From Polyangiaceae bacterium (GTDB taxonomy: Bacteria > Myxococcota_A > Polyangia > Polyangiales > Polyangiaceae): a stretch of 64,000 nt of DNA. The stretch is from NCBI GenBank assembly GCA_013214025.1, contig JABSRN010000003.1:124001-188000 (forward strand), in the 5' to 3' direction. The first letter of the stretch is position 1; each line of letters starts with the position of its first letter. The position numbers and the translations under genes are program-made. The notes under the pieces were generated by a model. The model saw only the letters and a list, made by a program, of their open reading frames with translations. It was not told the DNA's origin and did no database searches. Positions 54,750 to 63,000 of this stretch are shown piece after piece.

Positions 54750-55793
54750 ATGGACGATATTGACGATAGCTGGGATGCCCCGGCGAGCCCCACGACGGCG
54801 TTGCCTAAGCCGGCGATAAAAGCCACCGAGGGGCTTGCGGATTTAGATGATGGCTGGGGCGAGGAGTCGTCCGATCCGCCGGCAGTGGCCGCTCCTCTTG
54901 CCAAGAAGGCGCCTGCCCAGTTGGACATGCCCATCGCCAAATCTGGGGGTAAGAGCGCTACGGTCTCACGGGCGTTGACACCCACCGCGAAAGCGTCGCC
55001 CGCCAAAGCATCGCCTGGGGCATCGCGGACGACTTCGGCCAAAGTTTCCCCCAAGCCGTCGAGCCAGGTGTCAGCCCGCAAACAAACGTCATTCGCTTTT
55101 GATTCCAAGAAGCCAGCGGTGAAGGCCAAGACTCCGTTGCCCGCGATTCGGACCGGGAGTTCTAAGCCGTCTACAGGAGCGAGTGCCGTCAAGCTGCCGC
55201 CCGCGTCTCTCAAGGGGAAGTCGGTGCCAAGCCATCGCCTCGCGGCAACAAAGACCGACTCAACGAGTTCCCCGGGGAGCTCGTCCGTAGCCGCAGCCAA
55301 AACGGAGCGTCGCAAGTCGCATAAGGCAAAGAAGGATCAGCCTCAAGGCACGGCCGTCGTCGCGGCCGCGCCTTCTAAACAGAAGAAGGTATCGGCAACT
55401 CCGCGTCGCGGCGCGACCGAGGACAAAGAGGAGCGTTCAGCGCGCAAGGCGAAGAAACAGGCGCGTCAAAGCCGAAAGGCCAAGCGCCGACAGAAGGAAA
55501 AGGAGAAAAAGCGCGCGCAGCGAAATATCTCGACCTCTGCGAAGAAGGAAACTGGTCAGCCGGCGCCCAAGAAGGTGTCCAAGCAGGTACCGAAGCGCTC
55601 AACCAAGTCGAAGGCGAAGAGACGGAAATCTCCGGCTGATTCCGCCCCTGTCTCGGAGTCCCCGCAGTCCCCGCAGTCCCCGCAGTCTACGGAGCAGCCC
55701 GAGCGTGCTACGGGCGGTAATGATTGGCGGCCGGCAGTTGCCGTGGCGTGTGTTTTTGGAACCGCGGCTCTGGGTTGGTACCTGAGTCGCTAA
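54750..55793 (+). CDS. lysine/alanine/serine-rich protein with C-terminal membrane anchor
   Basis: 347 residues of low complexity. The first 45 residues are acidic (DDIDDSWDAP, DLDDGWGEESS); residues 60-325 are rich in Lys, Ala, Ser, Pro and Arg with histone-H1-like runs (RKAKKQARQSRKAKRRQKEK). Three nine-base repeats near 55663-55690 encode SPQ triplets. A single helix WRPAVAVACVFGTAALGWYL ends the protein at LSR, like a tail anchor. It could tether nucleic acid or acidic protein to the membrane. No family recognised. Confidence 0.72.
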   Translation: MDDIDDSWDAPASPTTALPKPAIKATEGLADLDDGWGEESSDPPAVAAPLAKKAPAQLDMPIAKSGGKSATVSRALTPTAKASPAKASPGASRTTSAKVSPKPSSQVSARKQTSFAFDSKKPAVKAKTPLPAIRTGSSKPSTGASAVKLPPASLKGKSVPSHRLAATKTDSTSSPGSSSVAAAKTERRKSHKAKKDQPQGTAVVAAAPSKQKKVSATPRRGATEDKEERSARKAKKQARQSRKAKRRQKEKEKKRAQRNISTSAKKETGQPAPKKVSKQVPKRSTKSKAKRRKSPADSAPVSESPQSPQSPQSTEQPERATGGNDWRPAVAVACVFGTAALGWYLSR

Positions 55794-55808
55794 CAGTTGG
55801 AGCCCTGG

Positions 55809-56633
55809 CTATTCGCTAGCTGGCCAATGCTGCCCGAAGAAGTTCATCAATCCGTCGGGGTTGTCGACGTGGACCCAGTGTCCTGAGTTTTCCAGACGGT
55901 GAGTGGACACTCGGCTCGCTGCCGGCAGCGATTCGGCCCGAGCACGGGTATGGGGCGAGATACGGTCGCTTCGGTCGGCGACTACGATATGCACGTCGGT
56001 ACTCTTGGAGCAGTCCTCGAGAAATTCCCATAGGTCGCGGGCTCGATAGTCCACCAAGAGTTCGCCTATACTGTCGAGATCGAAGGTCCATTCGTAGGCG
56101 CTGCCGACACGGCGGAGGTTAGTTGTCATCCAGCGGGAGAGCATCATCGAAAACCCTTGCTCAGTGAGATGGCTGACGACGTCATCCCGTTTGGCAATAG
56201 GTTGCGGCACTTTTCGCACGCCCTCCATCACGGCTTCGACTTCACCCACCGCTGAACCGCGAGGGCCTGGTGAGATGACGCCGGGATCCGAATCCAGAAC
56301 CCAAACCTGACGAAGACCTTCAGGCCTGGATGCGGCGAAATCCAACGCGACTTTTCCCCCGAAGGAGTGACCGATGACGACTTGTGGATCGCCCGCAAGC
56401 CCGGCGAGGCGTTGAAGATCGTTGGTGCATGAGGCAAGCGTGTTGGGGCCCGGTGCCGGGTGCGATGCGCCGTGGTGGCGCAGGTCCGCACATACGAATT
56501 TCCAGCTCGGATAGGCGCGCTGGAGGCGTTTCGCAAGGCTCCTGAAATTTTGACCGCTACCGAGGGCGCCGTGGAGAAGCAGCGCGACGTTGGCGCCTTC
56601 GCCGATGGCGAAGTGGGCTAGTTGAAAACTCAT
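55809..56633 (-). CDS. alpha/beta hydrolase
   Basis: 274 residues, cytoplasmic. Oxyanion region LLLHGALGSGQNF, nucleophile elbow GHSFGGK with the catalytic serine, acid in the DRSDRISP region and histidine in ENSGHWVHVDNP. Closest in style to YbfF/epoxide-hydrolase-like esterases. Substrate unknown. Convergent with the lysine-rich protein gene, 15 bases apart. Confidence 0.9.
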   Translation of the reverse strand: MSFQLAHFAIGEGANVALLLHGALGSGQNFRSLAKRLQRAYPSWKFVCADLRHHGASHPAPGPNTLASCTNDLQRLAGLAGDPQVVIGHSFGGKVALDFAASRPEGLRQVWVLDSDPGVISPGPRGSAVGEVEAVMEGVRKVPQPIAKRDDVVSHLTEQGFSMMLSRWMTTNLRRVGSAYEWTFDLDSIGELLVDYRARDLWEFLEDCSKSTDVHIVVADRSDRISPHTRARAESLPAASRVSTHRLENSGHWVHVDNPDGLMNFFGQHWPASE

Positions 56634-56687
56634 GGGACGGCATTTAGCTCACGCAGCTGGTTGGCGACTAGTCCAACTTCGGCTTTC

Positions 56688-57710
56688 CTAAACAGAGCTA
56701 TGCTCTGAGACTAGCGCGAAGCGAGAATCAGTGTGCCCATCCGGATGCGTCAGGTCGATGCGCCGGAGGGCGTCGGGCAACCACTCGATTTCGTTATCCC
56801 CTAGTTCTTCGAGATAGGCTGTTCTCACGTGCGGATTACCCGCCACCTTATGCAGCGTGCCGCTGATGGCGTTGCAAACTTCTTACCCGCCACCTTATGC
56901 AGCGTGCCGCTGATGGCGTTGCAAACTTCGGAAGCTGCTGCGATAGAGTCTTCGGAGGATTTTTAGCGCTTCAACTGATTGTCGCGCTCGCCTTCGTGTA
57001 GCATCATCAATGTCCCGCCAAGGTAAACGCGGAGCTTGAGAGCCAGCAAGATAACGCCGATCCCCTCGTCGTCATCGTTGAGCACGCGAGCGCTAAAGTC
57101 GCTCTTAAGCTTGGTTGTCGGCTCTGATGTAGTCGCGTCGAATGCAGTGTCGAGCAACATGGCAACGCATTCGTTGATCTCATCCGGGCTCGAAAAGACG
57201 AACTTGGGCTCCTGCTTTTCCGCTTCTTCCTCGGTTGTCGCCGGTTCTGCCTGGGCGGGATTGTCGCTACTTGGGGTCGCGGCTTGCGGCGCACCCGCCG
57301 GAGGCGCGCCGCAAGCGAAATACCCGGGGGCGGTGCAGCGACCGCAGCGAGAGCGAGCCGCTGATGGCGTCGAATGTGGGCAATTGGCCGGCCACGGTTT
57401 GTGGTCCTGCCTGGGAGATGACGGCAGCTGATACGAGTTTTTCTTCGATTTCTGTGACTCTTCTCTTCAGCCGGTCATGCGCGGCCTTGAGCAACAAAAA
57501 GTCGACTCGACGCTCAGAGATTTGCGTTCTAGTGGAGTTTTTGTCGACGGACCTTTGTTGCTTGGCGAGTCCCTGAATGTAGCCCGGCGAAATCGTCGAT
57601 AAGGGCCACTCTCCCTGAACGGCGTCGTAGCTGCGATCCTCGCCGCCGCCGGCTTCGGCGAACAGCGCTTGGGCACCGTTGGCGAGATACTTCCCGTCCT
57701 AGCGTGGCAT
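56688..57710 (-). pseudogene. remnant of a coiled-coil / zinc-ribbon / CheX-like protein
   Basis: Reading across lesions gives a protein of about 340 residues: MPR-stop (TAG at codon 4), then an N-terminal part with PGYIQGLAKQQRSVDKNS, a helical charged stretch (LKRRVTEIEEKLVS), a zinc-ribbon-like CGRCTAPGYFACGAP after a frameshift near 57345, a Pro/Ala/Glu linker, and a C-terminal domain with GVILLALKLRVYLGGTLMMLHEG and EVCNAISGTLHKVAG, resembling CheC/CheX-like phosphatase folds. A TAA at 56963-56965 and a 47-bp duplication (56836-56929) break that domain. The ancestral end is VSEHSSV at 56688. Family assignment is tentative; that it is a broken gene is well supported. Confidence 0.72.
56836..56929. 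repeat. perfect 47-bp tandem duplication
   Basis: 56836-56882 is repeated exactly at 56883-56929. Since 47 is not a multiple of three, it shifts the frame of the surrounding pseudogene; removing one copy restores HKVAGNPHVRTAYLEEL. Confidence 0.95.
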
Positions 57711-57953
57711 GTGCCTAATCAATACGTCCCGTTCGGCCCAGCAGCCAGCTAAGCGTTCCCCAGAAATGCCTGATAATTAAGGACCTATTTTTCTAGGGCT
57801 CCGATCCGAGGAAATTTGCCGTCGGATCGACGTCTGTCAGGCGGGCGCGCCCCGTGGACCGGATTGCCGCATCGTCTCTTTCTTGGGCAAATGCTCAGGA
57901 ACCAGCCAAAGTAGCCCCCCCCACTGGGGACCAGTTCGCATCCCCCCGTTTAC

Positions 57954-59936
57954 ATGAGCAATTCCCCGCCCCTCGCAGGTCGCTACGCATTTCACGGCTC
58001 CATTCACACGGGAGGGGACGCTCCCACATGGTTAGTGGTCGACGAAAAATCGGGTCAGGAATACCTCGCCGAGCTGGTCGATATGCGGGTGGCCCTACAA
58101 TTGTCGAGCGGCAAGGGGCTTCAGCATCTCCACCTGTCGGGCATTGTGGATTTGATTCAACGTCCTGCGAAGGAGCAAGTGCCATTCGACGTTCCGAAGG
58201 GGACATCGGTCTTGTTGTCGGAGTACGTCGCCGGGCGTAGCCTTCACGAAGAAATTCAGATGGGCCCATTGCCGGCTTTCCGAGCAGCGGTTTGGGGTCG
58301 TCGTCTGGCGGCTGCCGTTGAACTGCTTCATTCGAAAAAATCGGTGCACGGACGGATCAACCCGCGCTGCGTAATTGTCGATCCAACGGCGGGCCGAGCC
58401 GTGTCTCCGGTGCTCAGCCGTGTGTGGTCGCCGTTGTTGGCGAGCTTCGTGTCCCCCGAGAGGGTTCGGGGTGAGCCGCCCAGTCAGTTAGATGACGTAT
58501 GGGCGTTGCATGCTTGTTTGTACGCAATGCTCACAGGAGAGCCGCCCTGGCGCGGCGATTCTGCCACCGATATCGTGGAACAGATGGCTTCCGATGCCCC
58601 AGCGCCGCTGTCCATGTTTGGACTGGATGAGCCGGAGCTTCAGGTGTTGCTCGATCGCGGATTGCGCCACGAGAAGCGTGAGCGAAGCAAGACAGCGAAG
58701 AGCCTTCGTGAAGCGCTGGAAGCATGGGAGTTGGACCCAGCCACCGTACCGGAAGCTGATTCTGCGGGCGTGCCGTTACCCGGAGCGATGCCTCGGCCGG
58801 ATGCAAGCGGGCGCCCCAAGGCCATCATCAAGAATGCTGCTCTGCTGTTCGACGATGGGGAACTGCCTGATCGATTCAGCATTACCCGACTAGCGAGTGA
58901 GCCCCCGGCTCCTGGGGATGAGCCCCCAGCGGTCTCGGCTGTTGAGGACCCGGCTTCCGATGAGGTGGCAGAGCGTGAAGAGTCTGGCGAATCAATACCC
59001 GTGCCGGTGTCAATCAGTGAGCTTCCCATCTCCATGTCGGATTTTCCCAGTGAAGGGGAGTTGATAGCCCCGAGCTCCGAGGAGCCCACCGAGCCCGCTG
59101 AGATTCCTGCGGATTTGAAGCCGGAGCCATTCCCGGAGCCCGAGTTTGCCGCTCAGCCTGAAATCACGACAACACGGCGCTCCGTTCGCTTCTCGGTCAA
59201 TCCGTTCGAAAAAAAGTTCCCGACTGCGCTGGTCGCGGTCATCTTGCTTGCGCTGGTCGCGGTCGGATTAGGTGCATTCGTATGGCAAGAGCGTGAGCTA
59301 CAACTAGCCGCGGCCGTCATCGCCGCACAGCCGCCTCCAGGCGCGAGTTCGGCCGCACCCAAGCTGATACCGCCCACCGCTCCGACACAAGAGCCGCGGG
59401 TGAGGCGAGAGGAGTGCGTTCACGCCCATTTCGGGTCGGCTACCTTCGAGACAAGGCCGGACGTCGCCTTTGTATGCGGCGACAAAGATTTTCGAGAAGT
59501 GGCTACGGAACTTTATCGCTTGGCCTACCTGCCCAAAGCCGCGGCCGAGGATGGCCAGGAAGAACTCGACACCCGAGACAACGTCGACATCGTTCGCGGT
59601 GCGGGGTTCATTCGCGGTTCGGGCATGGCGTGGTATGAGATGCCCGCCACGGCAATCATCCGCAACACCTGCTGCCCAACCGCTGCTCCCGTTCGGCTAC
59701 CGGAGACTCGCGGTTGGTGCGAGCAAATCCAGACGGTGGTTCGCAGCATGGCTCAGGAGAGCAATGGTGTCCGCGACTTGGGACCGCTGCTCAAGCGCTT
59801 CGACAAGGCAGTGTTCTGTCTCTACGCCAACGGCCTTCGGAAGCCGTACAAGTACAGGAAGAGCCCCAGCAAGGCGAACCGTTTAGAGTTTCAACGTTTC
59901 CTTGGCCGGGCCGCCGAGGCAGGCGCCGTCTACTGA
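57954..59936 (+). CDS. transmembrane Ser/Thr pseudokinase
   Basis: 660 residues. Residues about 8-255 follow the kinase fold (LSEYVAGRSLHEEIQMG, AAAVELLHSKKSVHGRINPRCVIVD, DDVWALHACLYAMLTGEPPWRG), but the catalytic sites are lost: HRDLKPEN is HGRINPRC, there is no DFG, and the glycine loop and AxK lysine are not recognisable. An acidic, Pro-rich linker with many E and P follows, a membrane helix near 422-445 (ALVAVILLALVAVGLGAFVW) and a 180-residue outer domain with several cysteines (MPATAIIRNTCCPTAAPV). No ribosome site before the ATG. It may sense or scaffold but should not phosphorylate. Confidence 0.85.
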   Translation: MSNSPPLAGRYAFHGSIHTGGDAPTWLVVDEKSGQEYLAELVDMRVALQLSSGKGLQHLHLSGIVDLIQRPAKEQVPFDVPKGTSVLLSEYVAGRSLHEEIQMGPLPAFRAAVWGRRLAAAVELLHSKKSVHGRINPRCVIVDPTAGRAVSPVLSRVWSPLLASFVSPERVRGEPPSQLDDVWALHACLYAMLTGEPPWRGDSATDIVEQMASDAPAPLSMFGLDEPELQVLLDRGLRHEKRERSKTAKSLREALEAWELDPATVPEADSAGVPLPGAMPRPDASGRPKAIIKNAALLFDDGELPDRFSITRLASEPPAPGDEPPAVSAVEDPASDEVAEREESGESIPVPVSISELPISMSDFPSEGELIAPSSEEPTEPAEIPADLKPEPFPEPEFAAQPEITTTRRSVRFSVNPFEKKFPTALVAVILLALVAVGLGAFVWQERELQLAAAVIAAQPPPGASSAAPKLIPPTAPTQEPRVRREECVHAHFGSATFETRPDVAFVCGDKDFREVATELYRLAYLPKAAAEDGQEELDTRDNVDIVRGAGFIRGSGMAWYEMPATAIIRNTCCPTAAPVRLPETRGWCEQIQTVVRSMAQESNGVRDLGPLLKRFDKAVFCLYANGLRKPYKYRKSPSKANRLEFQRFLGRAAEAGAVY

Positions 59937-59976
59937 GCACTGGCGGCGCGCCAGAATACGGTTACGATCGAGGCAC

Positions 59977-60246
59977 ATGACGACGAAACTTGAGCGCCGG
60001 CTCCAGGCCAGTCGAGATAAAGAAGAGAGTCGGCGGAGCGGCGCCAAACGCGTGCTGATACGCATGGGCATCGTTGGTGGGCTCAGTTGTCTTCTAGGGG
60101 CGAGTTGTAGCCTCTTCATATTGGAGGGCGCGGGCGTTCGAGCTCACTGGTCAGTGGGACTCATCGTCGGGGTGCTGATCGCCTATGTTGTCCGCCATCT
60201 CAGCAATGAGCGTGTCGACGCCTTTCGAAAACGTCATGACATCTAG
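59977..60246 (+). CDS. small membrane protein, two helices
   Basis: 89 residues: a basic N-terminus (LERRLQASRDKEESRRSGAKR), two membrane helices (MGIVGGLSCLLGASCSLFIL and WSVGLIVGVLIAYVVRHL) and a basic end. TACGAT ends eight bases before the ATG at 59977. No family recognised. Lies 40 bases after the pseudokinase gene, same strand, and could be co-transcribed with it. Confidence 0.65.
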   Translation: MTTKLERRLQASRDKEESRRSGAKRVLIRMGIVGGLSCLLGASCSLFILEGAGVRAHWSVGLIVGVLIAYVVRHLSNERVDAFRKRHDI

Positions 60247-60261
60247 TGGCGGGCCCGCTGG

Positions 60262-60918
60262 CTAGTTCTTCGGCGTGATGCCGTGGAGGAAGACTTCGAT
60301 CATGTTGTGCAGGGTTTTACGCTCTGGGCGCGGTGCCTTGGTTGTCCCTTTGAAGAAGCCAAACAGCGTGACTAGAAAGATGATTGTAATCTCTTCGGTC
60401 GGGATGTCGTCGCGAACATCCCCGTTTTCTACGCCCTGTTGGAACACGCGGCTCAAGCCGCCGATCAGCGGTTCCTCCTCGTAGTTGAGCTTTACGGGCT
60501 GCCGCAAATACAACGATAGGATCTCTCGCAGTAAATCTTGGTCGCCGATGCTCTCGGACTCCTCCAAAATGGCGTCGATAATCCGCGTCAAAAAATCTTT
60601 CACGGAAGTGGGCACTGTGCCGTGACGCGCGAGTCGCTCCATGACGGAGGTTTCGATGCGTCGCTGGAGCTCCAGCAGTACGTTTTCCTTGGCCGGAAAG
60701 TGGAAGTAGAAGGTGCCGCGGGCGACACCTGCAGCCTCCACGATTCGGTCGATCTGGGCGTTGGCGAATCCTACGCGCTGAAATTCGGCGACCGCGGCTT
60801 CGTAGAGGCGATTCCGTGTTTCCAGGCGGCGCTGTTCCCGGATGCCGGCTTTTGGGCGCTGGGTGGGGGCTCGTTTTGACGCCACGGTGACAAATGACTT
60901 GAACAGGTTCGCTGACAT
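60262..60918 (-). CDS. TetR-family transcriptional regulator
   Basis: 218 residues. DNA-binding region: TRNRLYEAAVAEFQRVGFANAQIDRIVEAAGVARGTFYFHFPAKENVL (motif part VEAAGVARGTFYFHFPAKEN). The C-terminal domain is of the AcrR-like ligand-binding kind. Divergent from the kinase-propeller gene, sharing a 107-base control region that has an imperfect palindrome CCCGCT...AGCGGG at 60932-60951. Targets unknown. Confidence 0.93.
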   Translation of the reverse strand: MSANLFKSFVTVASKRAPTQRPKAGIREQRRLETRNRLYEAAVAEFQRVGFANAQIDRIVEAAGVARGTFYFHFPAKENVLLELQRRIETSVMERLARHGTVPTSVKDFLTRIIDAILEESESIGDQDLLREILSLYLRQPVKLNYEEEPLIGGLSRVFQQGVENGDVRDDIPTEEITIIFLVTLFGFFKGTTKAPRPERKTLHNMIEVFLHGITPKN

Positions 60919-60979
60919 GCGTCAATGAATTCCCGCTAGCTGGGCAGCGGGAGGGCTCTCCGATCGGGCGCTTAAAGCC

Positions 60980-60988
60980 TGCTAGCCT
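60980..60988 (+). promoter_or_regulatory. extended -10 box TGCTAGCCT
   Basis: Lies 37 bases before the kinase start at 61026, giving a leader of about 30 bases, in contrast to the start-abutting boxes elsewhere. The ATG at 61002 meets a TGA before 61026, so it could only be a very short upstream frame of seven codons. Confidence 0.45.
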
Positions 60989-61025
60989 AGTGCGGTACAC
61001 GATGGTCACACGCGAGAACAGCTGA

Positions 61026-62966
61026 ATGGGCGCCGACATAGATGAGACACTCGATGACTTGATAGGCCAGTCGTTGCGGTCCACGGCCTACGCTGACGTC
61101 AGCTATCGCATCGAGAAAAAGCTGGGCGTTGGCAGCATGGGGGTGGCGTTTCTAGCGAGCCGACTCTCCCAAGCGGGTCAGATCCCGGTGGTGATTAAGG
61201 TGATGCGGCCTGACTTTTTTCGGGCGGCGTCTGAGACGGCGCTGCTCGCCATCACGAAGGAGTCGGTGGCGCTCGGAAGGCTCAACGAAAGCGTCCCCGC
61301 GTGTCACTTCGTTGTGCGCTTCATTGAAACGAGTTCGGTACCAGTCGTGCTGTTCGGTACCGCGCTAGAGTTGCCATGGCTTGCCACGGAATACGTGCAC
61401 GGCGGTACACTGTTGGAACGTGTCACCGTTTCTATGCGTGAAGTGGGACGCGCATTCGAGCCAGGGCGAGCGGCGCTGTGCCTAGAGGCTCTGGCGAATG
61501 GGCTCGATGCGATCCACGGCGTGAATGTCATTCATCGTGACATCAAACCCGACAACGTTCTCTGTTGCGGAACGGGAGCGGACGAAGTCTTCAAGATCGT
61601 GGATTTTGGAGTCGCGCGACCTGTTGGGCTTCAACAAACCTTCTCTCAGGGATCGCTCGGGACCCCGGGTTTCGCCGCGCCCGAGCAGATCATCATGCAC
61701 CATGACAAGTTGGGTGCTGCGGCGGACGTATTCAGTTTGGCGTCGACGATGTTCAGCGTTCTAACCGGAGAGTGTTTGTTTCCAGGCGAATCTCCCCTCG
61801 AAATGGTGCAACACGCCCGCGAGCCCAGTCGGCGCGGCATTCGAGATTGCCCTGGGTTAAGCGACGCGTTGCGGGCGGAGCCGGCGGCGTGCGACACCAT
61901 TGATGCGGTGATCGCCCACGCGACGCAGTCCGAGCCCCACGCACGTCCGCAACGGGCGAGTATCTTCGCGGCTGGCATGATGCCGGCCCTGCGTCGGGAT
62001 GACAATCGTGGGACCGGTGTGGTGCCGGAAACAGTGAGGCGCCCCATCACGCTCTATGCCGAGAGCGGGGTGTCGGTCGACGGCGGCTGGACGTGGCGCG
62101 TGCGCCACGCCGTGGGGGATGCGCGAGCCGTGAGCAGTGTCGCTTGGGACGGCGATGGCACATGTTTGGCAGCGACGGATCGAGGCCTGTCCTATTGGGA
62201 CGGCCTCTGCTGGCAGGCAACCGATTTGGGTGGCAACTGGGAGCATTTTCCGCGAGTCGTGCGACGCCTTTCTCCTGGGGTCTGGTTGGTCGGCGGGGAA
62301 CTTGGTATGTTGGCTTACTGTTCCAGCAGCCGGTCGCCGATGATGGTCAACGTCCCGGATAACAGTATTCGCTTCGACGCTGCGACAGGTGAACCTGACG
62401 ATTTGGCGGTACTCCTTGGGTGCGGCTCCTCGGGCTGGCCCACTCTGTACTGCATCTGCGGCAATCGGTGGGTGAAGGAGCTGGTGCTGCACGACTGCCA
62501 GTTTGTACCGGCGCTGGCTCGTTTTGACGATGCGCGTTGGATCGTCGGAGGTCGAAACGCAGACGGGCAGGCCTTCGTAGGTCTTTACTCGCCGTTGCGT
62601 TGGGAGCTGACGACCTTGGCTACTCCGAATGTCCGAGCGCTACTCGCGGCCTCTGCGGTGCCAGAGCTCCGCTCCGCGATCTTGGTGGGAGCCGAAGGCT
62701 GCACCGTCAGAGTGACCGAAGCTGGGGTGCATGAAAGTTTTGTACCCGGTGCACCGGATCTCTCCGCTGTGGTTCTGGACATCGGTCAGCGTGCCTACGC
62801 GGCGAGCTTGGGGAAAATTTGGATGAACGAATCTGGTAGCTCGGAGTGGGTCCCGATCTGGGAGGACGCCGAGTGGAGCGTGCCATTGGTGAGCCTGTAC
62901 GCAGACGCCAATCGAATCGTCGCGGTTGCCGCGGATGGCGGTGTGTTGGAAGGCGTGACCGCCTAA
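61026..62966 (+). CDS. Ser/Thr protein kinase fused to a beta-propeller-like domain
   Basis: 646 residues, no membrane helix. Kinase domain about 24-300 with LGVGSMGVAFLAS, catalytic lysine in VVIKVMRP, VIHRDIKPDNVL, VDFGVARP and the APEQ activation-end motif, all intact. From about 345 to the end, repeated short beta segments (GDGTCLAATDRGLSYWDGLCW, GVWLVGGELGMLAYC, ARWIVGGRNADGQAFVG, LGKIWMNESGSSEW) suggest a WD/Kelch-like propeller. It is cytoplasmic, so the propeller may hold substrates. A TetR gene is divergent. Confidence 0.9.
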   Translation: MGADIDETLDDLIGQSLRSTAYADVSYRIEKKLGVGSMGVAFLASRLSQAGQIPVVIKVMRPDFFRAASETALLAITKESVALGRLNESVPACHFVVRFIETSSVPVVLFGTALELPWLATEYVHGGTLLERVTVSMREVGRAFEPGRAALCLEALANGLDAIHGVNVIHRDIKPDNVLCCGTGADEVFKIVDFGVARPVGLQQTFSQGSLGTPGFAAPEQIIMHHDKLGAAADVFSLASTMFSVLTGECLFPGESPLEMVQHAREPSRRGIRDCPGLSDALRAEPAACDTIDAVIAHATQSEPHARPQRASIFAAGMMPALRRDDNRGTGVVPETVRRPITLYAESGVSVDGGWTWRVRHAVGDARAVSSVAWDGDGTCLAATDRGLSYWDGLCWQATDLGGNWEHFPRVVRRLSPGVWLVGGELGMLAYCSSSRSPMMVNVPDNSIRFDAATGEPDDLAVLLGCGSSGWPTLYCICGNRWVKELVLHDCQFVPALARFDDARWIVGGRNADGQAFVGLYSPLRWELTTLATPNVRALLAASAVPELRSAILVGAEGCTVRVTEAGVHESFVPGAPDLSAVVLDIGQRAYAASLGKIWMNESGSSEWVPIWEDAEWSVPLVSLYADANRIVAVAADGGVLEGVTA

Positions 62967-63000
62967 CGCGAGACAGTATCGCGAGGAGCTCGGATTGTGG

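Noticed and set aside
60932-60951. CCCGCT/AGCGGG as the operator of the second TetR regulator
   Set aside because: Only six paired bases with an eight-base gap in GC-rich DNA; too weak to call as a separate site.
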